The notes below the pieces were generated by a model that did no database searches, had not been told where the DNA came from, and saw nothing but the letters and a program-made list of their open reading frames with translations. DNA of 64,000 nt. Source: Serratia ureilytica. Its GTDB lineage: Bacteria; Pseudomonadota; Gammaproteobacteria; Enterobacterales; Enterobacteriaceae. Both the position numbers and the translations under genes were made by a program. Positions 18,214-27,575 of this stretch are shown here, one piece after another; position 1 is the first letter of the stretch; the number at the start of each line of letters is the position of its first letter. Location: assembly GCF_013375155.1 (NCBI RefSeq), contig NZ_JABXOF010000005.1, positions 62,001 through 126,000 of the forward strand, written 5' to 3'.

Positions 18214-20226
18214 TTATTGCAATGACTGCGCCCAGTCGCGCCAGTAGCGGCAGTGCTGCGCATTCAGCTGTTCCAGCGCCTGCGCCGTTTCGTGCCGCCA
18301 ATGGCGCAGCAAGGCTTTCTGGCCGCTGACGCCCGCCCGCTCTGCGCACTCCGCGGGAGAGTGCCGCCGCTGCAGATGGCCGCGCAGTGCGGGCAGCGGC
18401 AGACTGCTGGCCAACAGCAACCGCTGCAACGCCCCCAGGCTGGCCTCCAGCGGCCGATGGGCAAAAGCGAACCCGGCCAGCTCGCGCCAGTCCTCTTCGC
18501 CGAGCGACGTATCGCCATCGTCGCCCGGGATCGCCAGCGTTAGCTCGATACGCTGCCGCAGCCAGGGCCAGTCGCGCGCCAGATGCTTGTGCGCCGCGTG
18601 CCGCAGCGCCTCTCCTTGCTCGCTCAGGGGCAAGATCGCCATCGCGGTATAGCAGCCGCTGCTGGCCTCCGGCTTGCTGCCGATGCGCACCAGCTCGAAA
18701 CCGCAGGATTGCCAAAAGCGCCACAGCGGCTCGGTATAGCCGAAGCTGACCGACAGGAAGTCCAGCCCCTGCGCCTGACGGCGTTGCCGCTCGATCAACT
18801 GGCGCGCGATACCCCGCCGCCGCAATGCCGGCAGCGTCGCGATGCGGGTAATGCGCCGAGACCGCAGCGTCGGCGCCCAGCATTGGCCGCCATGCGCCGC
18901 CAACGACTGCGCCACCAGATTGCCGCGCGGCCGACGGCGACCGGCCCACACGTCGTGCGCCAACTCGGCGCTCAATCCACCCTCTTCCACCAGCCACACG
19001 GCACCGACCACCTCCAAACCGGCCTGCGCCAGCCCAAAATGCATGCCGGGCGCATCCATCAGCCGGCGTAAATCCAGCGGTGAGGTGCGGTAATGCGCGC
19101 TGCTCAGCAGGGCGTAGAAACGCGCCAGCCGCTGCGGATCGGCGCACAGCTCGCCTTGTTCCGCCTGGCTGTAATCGATCGCCTGGCCATCCGCCGGCCA
19201 GGCGGGCAGCTCATTGAACAACAGCGCATTGTCCGTTATCCGTTCCAGCGCATCCCCCTGCGCCCAACGCATCGGCTGCTGCAGGCTCAGCGCCTGATAG
19301 GCCGGCAGCCCGGCGCAAAACTTCAGCAGAAAACCGCGGCCGGTGCCTTCATAGCCCTGCACCGTGGTGGTCAGCAACACGCGTGGGAAATAGCCGATCA
19401 ACTGCTGCAACAGCGGCGCGGGGATCGCCGCCGCTTCATCCACCAGCAGCCACCCCACGGCGCTGACGTCCCCCTCCCGGCACTGCGCCAACAGGGCATC
19501 GGGCGCCCAAAACTGCGCGCGCCCCTGCGCCCATTCCCCGGCCACCTCAGTGGCGGCGCGGCTCGGCCCGGTTATCCAACAGGTCAGCGGCGACTGCGCC
19601 ACCAGCATGCCGGCCAGTGTCGATTTGCCGCGGCCGCGGGCGGCGGTCAACACCCACACGCCGGATTCGGCCTGCAGCAGCGTCGTCAAGATCGCCTGTT
19701 GTTCCTCGGTCGGCCGGCCGTCCGGCGGCTGCCATCCTTCACGCGCCGGCAGCGCGGCCAACGTCAGGGGCTCATCCTGCCGCCAGATCGTCACTTCGCG
19801 GTCGTCGGCCAGATGCTGCTGCAGGTGGTGGATGAAATGCGGGGTGGTAATTGGCTGCGGGCAATCGCTCCAGCGCAGGCTGTCGCCGTCCGGCTGCTGC
19901 GGCCATTGCCGCCAGGGCGGCGTCAGCAACAGCAGCCAGCTGCCGGCACGCAGTGCGCCGCACAGCGCCGCCAACGCCTCCACGTCCAGCGACTGACCGG
20001 CGTCGAACACCGCGTGCAGCCGTTCCTGCCCCAGCAGTTGGCGCACTGCGCCGCTCGCCAACGCCGCCTGGCCGGGCGGCGGATTCTCCCCGACCCAAGG
20101 CCAGTCGCCGGGCAACGTCGCCGCCAGCCGCTGCGCCTGTTCGCGGCACCACTCGGGTTCGCCGCTGAGCACCAGCAGGCGCCGGATGCCCTGCCGCCGC
20201 ATGAGTTGTTGCGCTGCCTGTAGCAT
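18214..20226 (-). CDS. tmcA: tRNA(Met) cytidine acetyltransferase TmcA
   Basis: RNA helicase-acetyltransferase (about 670 aa) that makes N4-acetylcytidine at the wobble base of elongator tRNA-Met. Seen: an N-terminal DUF1726-like region (GIRRLLVLSGEPEWC), a Walker A (TAARGRGKSTLAG), the DEAA box in LVDEAAAIPAPLLQQL, TTTVQGYEGTGRGF, then a GNAT domain (RITRIATLPALRRRGIARQLI, LSVSFGYTEPLWRFWQSCGF). I chose ATG 20226; a start farther upstream would run into a terminator hairpin. Order ypfH-tmcA-ypfJ is conserved. Confidence 0.93.
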   Translation of the reverse strand: MLQAAQQLMRRQGIRRLLVLSGEPEWCREQAQRLAATLPGDWPWVGENPPPGQAALASGAVRQLLGQERLHAVFDAGQSLDVEALAALCGALRAGSWLLLLTPPWRQWPQQPDGDSLRWSDCPQPITTPHFIHHLQQHLADDREVTIWRQDEPLTLAALPAREGWQPPDGRPTEEQQAILTTLLQAESGVWVLTAARGRGKSTLAGMLVAQSPLTCWITGPSRAATEVAGEWAQGRAQFWAPDALLAQCREGDVSAVGWLLVDEAAAIPAPLLQQLIGYFPRVLLTTTVQGYEGTGRGFLLKFCAGLPAYQALSLQQPMRWAQGDALERITDNALLFNELPAWPADGQAIDYSQAEQGELCADPQRLARFYALLSSAHYRTSPLDLRRLMDAPGMHFGLAQAGLEVVGAVWLVEEGGLSAELAHDVWAGRRRPRGNLVAQSLAAHGGQCWAPTLRSRRITRIATLPALRRRGIARQLIERQRRQAQGLDFLSVSFGYTEPLWRFWQSCGFELVRIGSKPEASSGCYTAMAILPLSEQGEALRHAAHKHLARDWPWLRQRIELTLAIPGDDGDTSLGEEDWRELAGFAFAHRPLEASLGALQRLLLASSLPLPALRGHLQRRHSPAECAERAGVSGQKALLRHWRHETAQALEQLNAQHCRYWRDWAQSLQ

Positions 20227-20245
20227 AAGGCTGTATCTCAATTCG

Positions 20246-20273
20246 AAAAAAATGCCGGAGTCAGGCTCCGGCA
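20246..20273 (-). terminator. Terminator after ypfJ
   Basis: On the minus strand an 8-bp stem TGCCGGAG / CTCCGGCA is followed by TTTTTTT. It lies between ypfJ and tmcA, so tmcA probably needs read-through or its own promoter. Confidence 0.88.
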
Positions 20274-20282
20274 CGTGAGGTG

Positions 20283-21152
20283 TTAACGGGATGCGAAGGT
20301 GTTGCAGGTATTGGGATCGCCGCTGTCGAAGCCCTGTTTAAACCAGGTGTAGCGCTGCTGCGAAGTGCCGTGGGTAAAGCTGTCCGGCACGACGCGGCCC
20401 TGGCTCTGTTGCTGCAACCGATCGTCGCCAATCGCCTGTGCGGCATTCAGCGCCGCCTGCAGGTCGCCCTCTTCCAGCATCTGCTGCTTCTCGGCGTATT
20501 TGCCCCATACGCCGGCAAAGCAGTCCGCCTGCAGCTCCATTTTCACCGACAGGCGGTTCACTTCCGCCTGGCTGGCGCCCTGCTGCATCTGGCGTACTTT
20601 CGGCTCGATGCCCAGCAGGTTCTGCACATGGTGGCCGACTTCGTGCGCCACCACATAGGCCTGAGCGAAATCACCGCCGGCGCCCAGTTTGGTCTTCATG
20701 TCCTGATAGAAAGACAGATCGATATACACCGTTCTGTCGCCCGGGCAGTAGAACGGCCCCATCGCCGCCTGACCGGTGCCGCAGCTGGTGCGCGTCACGC
20801 CGCGATACATCACCAGCTTCGGCGGTTGGTAGGTTTTGCCCATGCGCTGGAAAATCTCTTTCCAGTTATCTTCGGTCGAGGCCAGCACCACCGAGGTAAA
20901 TTTGGCCAGTTCATCGTCTTTCGGACTGATGCTGGCGCTCTGTTGTTGACCCTGAGGAGCGACATTACCGCCGTTCAACAGCGGCGACAGATCGATGCCG
21001 TAATAGCCGGCCACCAGCACCACCACCAGAATGACGATGCCGCCCTTGCCGCGCACCGGCACGCGGAAACCGCCGCCACCGCCGCCCAAACCTGAAGACT
21101 GCCCGCGACGATCCTCAACATTGTCACTTTCCCGACGCCCTTGCCAACGCAT
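20283..21152 (-). CDS. ypfJ: Putative neutral zinc metallopeptidase YpfJ
   Basis: 289-residue member of the zinc_peptidase (YpfJ) family. One TM helix near residues 35-55 follows a Gly-rich segment. The domain carries [17 protein letters not shown] (HExxH), and [16 protein letters not shown] with a downstream ligand. Probably anchored in the inner membrane with the domain outside. No substrate is known. Confidence 0.92.
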   Translation of the reverse strand: MRWQGRRESDNVEDRRGQSSGLGGGGGGFRVPVRGKGGIVILVVVLVAGYYGIDLSPLLNGGNVAPQGQQQSASISPKDDELAKFTSVVLASTEDNWKEIFQRMGKTYQPPKLVMYRGVTRTSCGTGQAAMGPFYCPGDRTVYIDLSFYQDMKTKLGAGGDFAQAYVVAHEVGHHVQNLLGIEPKVRQMQQGASQAEVNRLSVKMELQADCFAGVWGKYAEKQQMLEEGDLQAALNAAQAIGDDRLQQQSQGRVVPDSFTHGTSQQRYTWFKQGFDSGDPNTCNTFASR

Positions 21153-21361
21153 AAATACACTCCAGATATTTCCCCTGCTCGTTGAAGATGCCGCGCGTTG
21201 GTAAGCGCAAAGGCAGCTTCAAGCCTGAGTGGGATAGGTTTTAGTCATCTCACATCCATCATTATAAATGGTCTGCTGCGGAGGAAATGTAGAAATTTTC
21301 TGGAAAAATGCAGAACAGCGGGACGTTCCGGCCGGATCGTCCCGAATGGCGGTGCCAACGC

Positions 21362-22075
21362 TTAGTCGAGCTTCACGCCGATGCGGCGCGCCACTTCTTC
21401 GTAGGCTTCGATCAGCCCGCCCAGGCTTTGACGGAAGCGGTCTTTGTCCATCTTGTCCAGGGTGTTTTTGTCCCACAGACGGCTGCCGTCCGGCGAGAAT
21501 TCATCGCCCAGCACCACTTCGCCGTTGAACAGGCCGAATTCCAGCTTGAAATCGACCAGGATCAGGCCGGCGTCGTCGAACAGCTTGGTCAATACTTCGT
21601 TGGCGCGATAGCTCAGCTCACGCATGCGCGCCAGATGCTCTTTGCTCACCCAGCCGAAGGTTTCGCAGTAGGATTCGTTGACCATCGGATCGTGCATGGC
21701 GTCGTTTTTCAGGAACAGATCGAACAGCGGCGGGTTCAGCACCAGACCTTCTTCGATGCCCAGACGCTTCACCAGCGAACCGGCGGCGCGGTTGCGGATC
21801 ACGCATTCCACCGGCACCATGTCCAGCTTCTTCACCAGCACTTCGTTGTCGGACAGCAGACGCTCCATCTGGGTCGGGATGCCGGCTTCTTCCAGTTTGC
21901 TCATGATGAAATGGTTGAACTTGTTGTTCACCATGCCTTTGCGATCGAACTGCTCAATGCGCTGACCATCCAGTGCTGACGTATCGTTGCGGAACTCCAA
22001 CACCAACAGATCGGGATTCTCGGTGGTGTAAACGGTTTTTGCCTTTCCGCGATACAGCTCAGCTAGCTTTTGCAT
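21362..22075 (-). CDS. purC: SAICAR synthetase
   Basis: Phosphoribosylaminoimidazole-succinocarboxamide synthase (237 aa, the E. coli length), the aspartate-adding step of purine synthesis. Seen: [42 protein letters not shown] and [15 protein letters not shown] PurR-box-like sequence about 120 bp upstream fits the known purine regulon. Confidence 0.96.
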   Translation of the reverse strand: MQKLAELYRGKAKTVYTTENPDLLVLEFRNDTSALDGQRIEQFDRKGMVNNKFNHFIMSKLEEAGIPTQMERLLSDNEVLVKKLDMVPVECVIRNRAAGSLVKRLGIEEGLVLNPPLFDLFLKNDAMHDPMVNESYCETFGWVSKEHLARMRELSYRANEVLTKLFDDAGLILVDFKLEFGLFNGEVVLGDEFSPDGSRLWDKNTLDKMDKDRFRQSLGGLIEAYEEVARRIGVKLD

Positions 22076-22192
22076 CTTACTTACTCCAGTGATGTATCCC
22101 CGTTGTCTCCCGAGCGCGGCCCGAAATTAGGGGGTATAGAATTGACCTAATGAATTCTTTGGCGTGCCGGGCACTATTGTGCCAAACCTGCG

Positions 22193-22208
22193 ACGCAAAC
22201 GATACCGT
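22193..22208. promoter_or_regulatory. PurR box upstream of purC
   Basis: ACGCAAACGATACCGT matches the PurR consensus ACGCAAACGTTTGCGT at the informative GCAAxCG core, with mismatches in the right half. Position and the known control of purC by PurR support it. Confidence 0.6.
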
Positions 22209-22220
22209 ATAGACAAAACA

Positions 22221-22243
22221 AAAAGGGGCCGAAGCCCCTTTTT
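22221..22243 (-). terminator. bamC terminator
   Basis: Stem AAAAGGGGC / GCCCCTTTT with a CGAA loop and a U tract on the minus strand, 3 bases past the bamC stop. Confidence 0.88.
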
Positions 22244-22245
22244 GG

Positions 22246-23298
22246 TTATTTAACGCTGGTTTTACTGAAGGCAGACTGGAATGCCGCCACCAGTGCGTCG
22301 TTTTTCGACTGGGTGAGCGGTTTGCCTTTCGGATCGATGAATTGCAGACTGGTGCGGTTGTTGAGATCGCCGACCTGCAGCTTGTAATCCCCTTCCGCCA
22401 GCTCAGGATCCTTGACGCCCAACGCATCCCAATCGCTGCTGCTCAGGGACTTGTAGGTCACGGCGACGGTGCCCTGCGGACGGCTGCGGTCACCCACTTT
22501 CATCCCCAGTTTTTCGAGCGCCGGCGGCAGGCGATCCCACACCACGGTGTACGGGCCGCGCACGACCAGCATCGGCAGGCCGGTATCATCGGCGCCGCTC
22601 TGCACGTCCAGCGCGCCGAAGCGGCTGGCGGTCTGGCTGCTCGCCAGATTGTCCTGCTTGTCCAGACCTTCGATCAGGGTGTTGATCATCATGCCATTGT
22701 AACGCTGGATCTCAGACTGATCGGTGACCTGTTCGGTCTTGCCCTGCTGCTGCAGGCCAACGCTTTTCACCACCAGCGCCTGCTGGTAGCCTTGTTGCTG
22801 CACGCTGATCTGATAACGGCCTTCGTACTGGTTGTCTTCGTCCAGACGGTTCCACTTCACCCAGTCGGTGGTCAGGGTCTGACCGGCGTCCTGGCGGGAA
22901 GCGATCGCGATGTTCTTCGCCTGCAGCAGGCTGACGACGCGCGACCACAGGTTTTGGTTCTGCGGGCTGTTTTCCAGCAGCAGCGTGCCGCTGTCGCCGG
23001 CGTATTGCGCGCGAGAACCGCTCAGCAGCGCCAACGGCTGCACCGGCGGACGAATGTCCAGTTGCTTGCCGACGTTGCCTTGCAGCGTCGTGGCGGGCAC
23101 GTCATAGTTGCCGCTCTGCACCGGCAGGATCATGCCGGACGGCGCGTTCAGCGCCTTGAGCGGAGCCGCGTCGAGGTAAGCCTCGTCGCCGCTGACCTGG
23201 CGCTTGTAGCGCTGATCGCTGCTGCAGGCCGCCAGCATCATCACCAAAGAGATGCCCACTACTTTTGCTACCGTCGACTTTTGCAATGAATAAGCCAT
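22246..23298 (-). CDS. bamC: Outer membrane assembly lipoprotein BamC
   Basis: 350-residue lipoprotein of the BAM complex that inserts beta-barrel proteins. Signal peptide with lipobox LAACSS, then the unstructured N-terminal block [17 protein letters not shown] that binds BamD, and two helix-grip domains ending around [21 protein letters not shown] start at ATG 23296-23298 (MAYSLQK as in E. coli), not at the adjoining TTG. It follows dapA by 16 bp, the classical dapA-bamC operon. Confidence 0.95.
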   Translation of the reverse strand: MAYSLQKSTVAKVVGISLVMMLAACSSDQRYKRQVSGDEAYLDAAPLKALNAPSGMILPVQSGNYDVPATTLQGNVGKQLDIRPPVQPLALLSGSRAQYAGDSGTLLLENSPQNQNLWSRVVSLLQAKNIAIASRQDAGQTLTTDWVKWNRLDEDNQYEGRYQISVQQQGYQQALVVKSVGLQQQGKTEQVTDQSEIQRYNGMMINTLIEGLDKQDNLASSQTASRFGALDVQSGADDTGLPMLVVRGPYTVVWDRLPPALEKLGMKVGDRSRPQGTVAVTYKSLSSSDWDALGVKDPELAEGDYKLQVGDLNNRTSLQFIDPKGKPLTQSKNDALVAAFQSAFSKTSVK

Positions 23299-23314
23299 CA
23301 AATTTCCCTTAGAG

Positions 23315-24196
23315 TTACAGCAAACCGACGCTTTTCAGCGCGCGCTCCACCACCGGGCGGGCGGTTTCGCTCAACGGCGTCATCGGCAAACGCAGCGTAT
23401 CGGTTGCCATCAATCCCAACGCCTTACAGGCCCACTTCACCGGAATTGGGTTTGCTTCTACAAATAGATCCTGATGCAACGGCATCAAGCGCTGATTTAA
23501 GCGGCGCGCTTCGGCGAATTTGCCCTGCGCCGCCAGCGCACAAAGTTCCGCCATCTCGCGCGCAGCCACGTTGGCCGTCACGGAAATCACCCCTTTGCCG
23601 CCCAGTTGCATGAAGTCCAGCCCGCTGGCGTCGTCGCCGCTCAGCAAAATGAAGTCTTCATCGTCAACCAGCACTTGGATCTGACTAACGCGACTTAAGT
23701 TCCCCGTCGCTTCTTTTACAGCAACAATATTCTTGATTTTCGCCAGCCGAGCGATGGTCGGCGGCAGCATGTCGCAGCCGGTGCGCGAAGGCACGTTATA
23801 CAGGATCTGCGGCAGCTCGGTGCTCTCGGCGATCGCCTTGAAGTGCTGATACAGCCCTTCCTGCGTCGGCTTATTGTAGTACGGCGTCACCGTCAAACAA
23901 CCTACCACGCCAGTGTTGGCGAAGCGGGTGGTGAGCGCGATGGCTTCGGCGGTAGCGTTGGCGCCGGTGCCGGCGATCACCGGAATGCGGCCGTCGGCCA
24001 GCTCCAGCGTCTGCAGCACCACGTCAACGTGCTCGTCATGGGCAAGCGTTGCGGACTCGCCGGTGGTCCCTACGGAAACGATCGCCGCGGTGCCACTGGC
24101 TACATGATAATCGATCAATTTTTTCAGGCTCGCGCGATCGACAGCACCTTTGTCGTCCATCGGCGTAACCAGTGCAACAATACTTCCCGTAAACAT
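23315..24196 (-). CDS. dapA: 4-hydroxy-tetrahydrodipicolinate synthase
   Basis: 293-residue class I aldolase condensing pyruvate with aspartate semialdehyde in lysine/DAP synthesis. The Schiff-base lysine is K161 in [11 protein letters not shown]; Thr44/45 are in [10 protein letters not shown] and the catalytic Tyr in [10 protein letters not shown]. The start at 24194-24196 gives [12 protein letters not shown]; extensions upstream are not conserved. Divergent from gcvR. Confidence 0.96.
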   Translation of the reverse strand: MFTGSIVALVTPMDDKGAVDRASLKKLIDYHVASGTAAIVSVGTTGESATLAHDEHVDVVLQTLELADGRIPVIAGTGANATAEAIALTTRFANTGVVGCLTVTPYYNKPTQEGLYQHFKAIAESTELPQILYNVPSRTGCDMLPPTIARLAKIKNIVAVKEATGNLSRVSQIQVLVDDEDFILLSGDDASGLDFMQLGGKGVISVTANVAAREMAELCALAAQGKFAEARRLNQRLMPLHQDLFVEANPIPVKWACKALGLMATDTLRLPMTPLSETARPVVERALKSVGLL

Positions 24197-24342
24197 TGGC
24201 CGTCCCCTCCACAAACAAGTCACTCATGGTACTTTTGCTGCCTATCCAAAAGCAAGCGCACAACCGCGTTGTAAGCGCTTGGCAGGCGGTTTTTTTTATG
24301 TTTACCATGGTAACCCCATTAAGCACGACAGGAAGCGCCATT

Positions 24343-24912
24343 TTGCCTCAGTCAGACGAACACTATCTCGTGATTACCGCGCTCGGCGCCGACCGCCCCG
24401 GAATCGTCAATACCATCACCCGCCACGTCAGCAGTTGCGGATGCAATATCGAAGATAGCCGTCTGGCCATGCTGGGAGAGGAGTTCACGTTCATCATGCT
24501 GCTGTCCGGCAGCTGGAACGCCATCACCCTGATCGAATCCACCCTGCCGCAAAAAGGCGCGGAGCTGGAGCTGCTGATCGTGATGAAGCGCACAAACTCG
24601 CATGAAAGGCCGCCGATGCCGGCCACCGTGTGGGTTCAGGTCGAGGTGAAGGACTCGCCGCACATCATCGAACGTTTTACCGATCTGTTCGACTCCAGCC
24701 AGATGAATATCGCCGAGCTGGTCTCACGCACGCAGCCAGCGGACGGCGACCTGCCGCCGCAGCTGTATATTCAAATCACCGCCCACAGTTCCGGCGATCG
24801 GGACGCCTCAAATATTGAGCAAGCCTTCCATCGCCTATGTACAGAATTGAACGCGCAAGGCAGTATTAGCGTGGTGAACTATCCACAGCATGATGAGAAA
24901 GATGGAGAGTAG
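24343..24912 (+). CDS. gcvR: Glycine cleavage system repressor protein GcvR
   Basis: 189-residue double-ACT-domain protein that binds GcvA and blocks activation of gcvTHP when glycine is low. Sequence YLVITALGADRPGIVNTITR to CGCNIEDSRLAMLGEEFTF is nearly invariant. I favour a TTG start at 24343, 9 bases after AGGA, which restores the usual length; longer in-frame starts (ATG 24301 or 24196) run into the dapA promoter region. A bcp gene starts 2 bases after its stop. Confidence 0.9.
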   Translation: MPQSDEHYLVITALGADRPGIVNTITRHVSSCGCNIEDSRLAMLGEEFTFIMLLSGSWNAITLIESTLPQKGAELELLIVMKRTNSHERPPMPATVWVQVEVKDSPHIIERFTDLFDSSQMNIAELVSRTQPADGDLPPQLYIQITAHSSGDRDASNIEQAFHRLCTELNAQGSISVVNYPQHDEKDGE

Positions 24913-24914
24913 TG

Positions 24915-25379
24915 ATGAGCCCATTGAAAGCCGGTGACACAGCGCCGAAATTTAGTTTGCCTGACCAGGACGGTGAGGAAATTAATTTGGCCGACTTCCA
25001 GGGACAGCGAGTATTGGTTTATTTCTATCCGAAGGCGATGACGCCGGGCTGCACCGTGCAAGCCTGCGGCCTGCGGGACAACATGGACGAATTGAAAAAG
25101 GCCGGCGTCGAAGTGCTGGGCATCAGCACCGACAAACCGGAAAAACTGTCGCGCTTCGCCGAAAAGGAGCTGCTCAACTTCACGCTGTTGTCTGATGAAG
25201 ACCATCAGGTATCGCAACAGTTTGGCGTGTGGGGCGAGAAAACCTTCATGGGCAAGACCTATGACGGCATTCACCGCATCAGCTTCCTGATCGACGCCAA
25301 AGGCAAGATTGAAAAAGTGTTTGATGATTTCAAAACCACCAATCACCACGACATCGTTCTGAACTACCTGCAGCAGTAA
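24915..25379 (+). CDS. bcp: Thiol peroxidase Bcp (peroxiredoxin Q)
   Basis: 154-residue atypical peroxiredoxin that reduces hydroperoxides using thioredoxin. The peroxidatic Cys is in FYPKAMTPGCTVQACGLRD, with a second Cys five residues later as in E. coli Bcp. ATG at 24915; the preceding GTG is less likely. Likely cotranscribed with gcvR. Confidence 0.95.
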   Translation: MSPLKAGDTAPKFSLPDQDGEEINLADFQGQRVLVYFYPKAMTPGCTVQACGLRDNMDELKKAGVEVLGISTDKPEKLSRFAEKELLNFTLLSDEDHQVSQQFGVWGEKTFMGKTYDGIHRISFLIDAKGKIEKVFDDFKTTNHHDIVLNYLQQ

Positions 25380-25385
25380 TTCTCA

Positions 25386-25412
25386 CGAAGCGCAGCGGCC
25401 TGCTGCGCTTCG
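25386..25412. terminator. Bidirectional terminator between bcp and perM
   Basis: 11-bp stem CGAAGCGCAGC / GCTGCGCTTCG with a 5-base loop in the short gap between convergent genes; the T tract is short (GTTTCCC). Confidence 0.75.
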
Positions 25413-25422
25413 TTTCCCTCCG

Positions 25423-26499
25423 TCAGCCGGCCTTGTCTTCCACCTCGACCCGCAGTTCATCCGGCCAGGCGTGAATCACCGCCTTCACCAGCGTCGCCAG
25501 CGGTATGGCGAAAAACACGCCCCAGAAGCCCCACATTCCGCCGAACACGATCACCGACAGGATAATCACCAGCGGATGCAGGTTGACCGCCTCGGAGAAC
25601 AGGATCGGCACCAGCAGGTTGCCGTCCAGCCCCTGCACCACCAGATAGGCGACGATCAGCGTCCAGAAATCGGCGCCGACGCCCCACTGGAACAGCGCTA
25701 CCACCACCACCGGTATGGTGACCAGCACCGCGCCGATATAGGGGATCAGCACCGAAAAACCCACCAGCACCGCCAGCAGCAGCGAGTAGCGCATGTCCAG
25801 CACGGCGAACACCAGGTAGGTCGCCACGCCGACAATCACCATCTCCAGCACCTTGCCGCGAATATAGTTGGTGATCTGCTGATTCATCTCGTTCCAGACC
25901 TGCCCCGCCAGACCGCGATTGCGCGGCAACACGCGGCGCACCGCGTTCAGCAGCTGCTCTTTGTCTTTCAACAGGAAGAACATCATCATCGGCACCAGGA
26001 TCAGGTAGATAGCCAGCGTCAACAGACCGACCAGCGACGCCAGCGAGAATTTCACCACCGACTCGCCCATGCCGGACAGCCGGCTGCGCAGATTTTCCGC
26101 CATCATGTCGATGATGCCGGCATCCACCAGCGCCGGATAACGCTTCGGCAGCGTCGCGGCAAAGTTATAGAACTGGTTGAGCATGCCCGGCAGATCGCTC
26201 ATCAGATTGATGCCCTGCTGCCAGGCGGTCGGCGCGACGACGAACACCAGCAGCATGGCGATGCCCGCAAACACCAGCAGCATGATGCTCGCCGCCCAGG
26301 TGCGCGAACAGCCGATGCGCTGCAGGCGCGCGGTCGGCCACTCCAGCAGATACGCCAGCACGATGGCGACCAGCAGCGGGGTCAGAATGCCGTGCAGAAA
26401 ATAGAGAATGAGGAAGCCGGCGACCAGAATCACCAGCAACGCGATAGCCTGTGGATCGGTGAAACGGCGGCGGTACCACTGTAATAGCATCTCCAGCAT
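25423..26499 (-). CDS. perM: AI-2E family transporter-like permease PerM
   Basis: 358-residue polytopic inner-membrane protein (about 7-8 TM helices) of the AI-2E/PerM family. MLEMLLQWYRRRFTDPQAI, AYLLEWPTARLQRIGCSR, LPRNRGLAGQVWNEMNQQI and DGNLLVPILFSEAVNLHPL match PerM. Start at 26497-26499 behind GAGGAG. The transport substrate in Enterobacterales is not established. Confidence 0.93.
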   Translation of the reverse strand: MLEMLLQWYRRRFTDPQAIALLVILVAGFLILYFLHGILTPLLVAIVLAYLLEWPTARLQRIGCSRTWAASIMLLVFAGIAMLLVFVVAPTAWQQGINLMSDLPGMLNQFYNFAATLPKRYPALVDAGIIDMMAENLRSRLSGMGESVVKFSLASLVGLLTLAIYLILVPMMMFFLLKDKEQLLNAVRRVLPRNRGLAGQVWNEMNQQITNYIRGKVLEMVIVGVATYLVFAVLDMRYSLLLAVLVGFSVLIPYIGAVLVTIPVVVVALFQWGVGADFWTLIVAYLVVQGLDGNLLVPILFSEAVNLHPLVIILSVIVFGGMWGFWGVFFAIPLATLVKAVIHAWPDELRVEVEDKAG

Positions 26500-26733
26500 C
26501 AGAGCGGGCTCCTCGAGATTTGGCGGGCGGGCATAGCGATTCCTGTGATGGGCCTGATTAAAGCATAGATAGAACGGGCGCACTCGAGGTGTGCAAGGCA
26601 CTCAGAGTACTCAAAGTTGGCCATACATCAACAGCGATTTGGCTGATTTTATCGCGCAGGCGAGCGATTGGCGCAAAAATCCGCAGACGCGGCGACAGAC
26701 TGGGTGAACGGCCCCGGACGGGGCCGTGGAAGA

Positions 26734-26829
26734 TTACAGCGAGGCGCTGATGGAGAGGGGCGAACCAACCGCCAGTGCGAACAACAGCACACAGCCAATC
26801 GCGATCGCCGCCGCCAAATCATTTTTCAT
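26734..26829 (-). CDS. 31-residue hydrophobic small protein
   Basis: An ATG at 26827-26829 behind AAGGGACGGG opens a 31-codon frame: a short basic start (MKNDL), one hydrophobic helix (AAAIAIGCVLLFALAVGS) and the tail PLSISASL. A GC-rich inverted repeat (GGCCCCGT.. CCGGGGCC, 26709-26726) lies just past the stop. This is the usual form of small inner-membrane proteins and of type I toxins. I recognise no family. Coding is supported by the ribosome site and hydrophobic pattern only. Confidence 0.55.
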   Translation of the reverse strand: MKNDLAAAIAIGCVLLFALAVGSPLSISASL

Positions 26830-26913
26830 TGTCCCGTCCCTTGATGCTTGAAGTGATTATCGTCACGAACTCTGTCGGTTCTACGTTGACGGCCTTTGCC
26901 GATGCACATCATT

Positions 26914-26936
26914 AAAAACCCCCGCCTAAGCGGGGG
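26914..26936 (-). terminator. Minus-strand terminator, possible sRNA 3' end
   Basis: 7-bp stem CCCCCGC / GCGGGGG, 4-base loop, then TTTTTAAT on the minus strand. No annotated gene directly upstream uses it, which is why an sRNA is suspected. Confidence 0.65.
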
Positions 26937-27076
26937 AGAAGACGTTCTGGTGCATCAAGTATTACAAGGAGGTCATGAGGGATTGCTAACCCTAAATGAC
27001 TATTTCAAGCTAGGATTATTCCCAGAACATGGCAAGCGATCGCGTCGAGGTTATCCGCACTTTGAGATAAACCTCA

Positions 27077-27103
27077 TAAAAAAATCCCGCACGGCAGCGG
27101 GAT
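27077..27103 (-). terminator. Second minus-strand terminator
   Basis: Stem ATCCCGC / GCGGGAT with a 6-base loop and seven T on the minus strand. The transcript it ends is not identified. Confidence 0.65.
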
Positions 27104-27145
27104 GAAGGGATGATAACGTCATAAATTTTTTATGCGGACAATGAG

Positions 27146-27177
27146 GCGGTATTGTCGTCATTTGGCGACAATACCGC
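27146..27177. repeat. Perfect 12-bp inverted repeat
   Basis: GCGGTATTGTCG and CGACAATACCGC flank an 8-base loop. No T tract follows on either strand. It could be an operator for a dimeric regulator or an RNA hairpin. Confidence 0.7.
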
Positions 27178-27353
27178 GCCGCTCAGGCGGTCTCAAGGGA
27201 AATCTGACCGCCGTAAGGAAATCAGAATTTCGCCAACGCACGCGATCGTGAGCCATTCTGCAGCAACGAAAAGAAATGGGATTTTCGTCAGACCGCCGCC
27301 GTGTAAAAACCGGTAACATGGTCGTCATAATCCCAAATGCCGTCGGGGGAGAG

Positions 27354-27569
27354 ATGAACAACAAGCCATTTGAATTTGATGAGGCAATCTGCCAGGCAAT
27401 TGGGCGCGGCGTGTGCGAAGTCGTGAAAATAGGGGATGAAATCAGCGTCTTCTCTCTGCTGGAAGCTATCGAGAGCTTCATCGAGCGGCAGGCGCTCAGC
27501 GAGAGCGAAATCGCGGCGGCGGACGACGCGCTGGATTTGATCAGCGGATTGGTCCGCCGCCAGTGCTGA
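27354..27569 (+). CDS. Small acidic protein, possibly FumD/DUF2767-like
   Basis: 71 residues from ATG 27354 behind GGGGGAGAG. The layout, FDEAICQAIGRGVCEVV then a central linker and SLLEAIESFIERQ and ALDLISGLV, resembles the small DUF2767 proteins (E. coli FumD/YdhZ) in spacing of hydrophobic and Cys positions. The similarity is loose and judged by eye. Convergent to the B3/B4-domain gene. Confidence 0.55.
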   Translation: MNNKPFEFDEAICQAIGRGVCEVVKIGDEISVFSLLEAIESFIERQALSESEIAAADDALDLISGLVRRQC

Positions 27570-27575
27570 GGCCGG

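Larger units (their letters stand above)
26830..27353. other. Structured intergenic region with stacked hairpins
   Basis: 524 bp without a convincing gene. It holds two minus-strand terminators (26914-26936, 27077-27103), an outer GATGCAC/GTGCATC pair (26901-26907 / 26950-26956) enclosing the first, and a perfect 12-bp inverted repeat at 27146-27177. The 140 bases between the two terminators could encode a small RNA on the minus strand. No tRNA or known riboswitch was recognised. Confidence 0.45.

Noticed and set aside
26896..27105. A 69-codon rightward frame through the hairpin region
   Set aside because: It runs through two terminator hairpins, and its composition is not coding-like.
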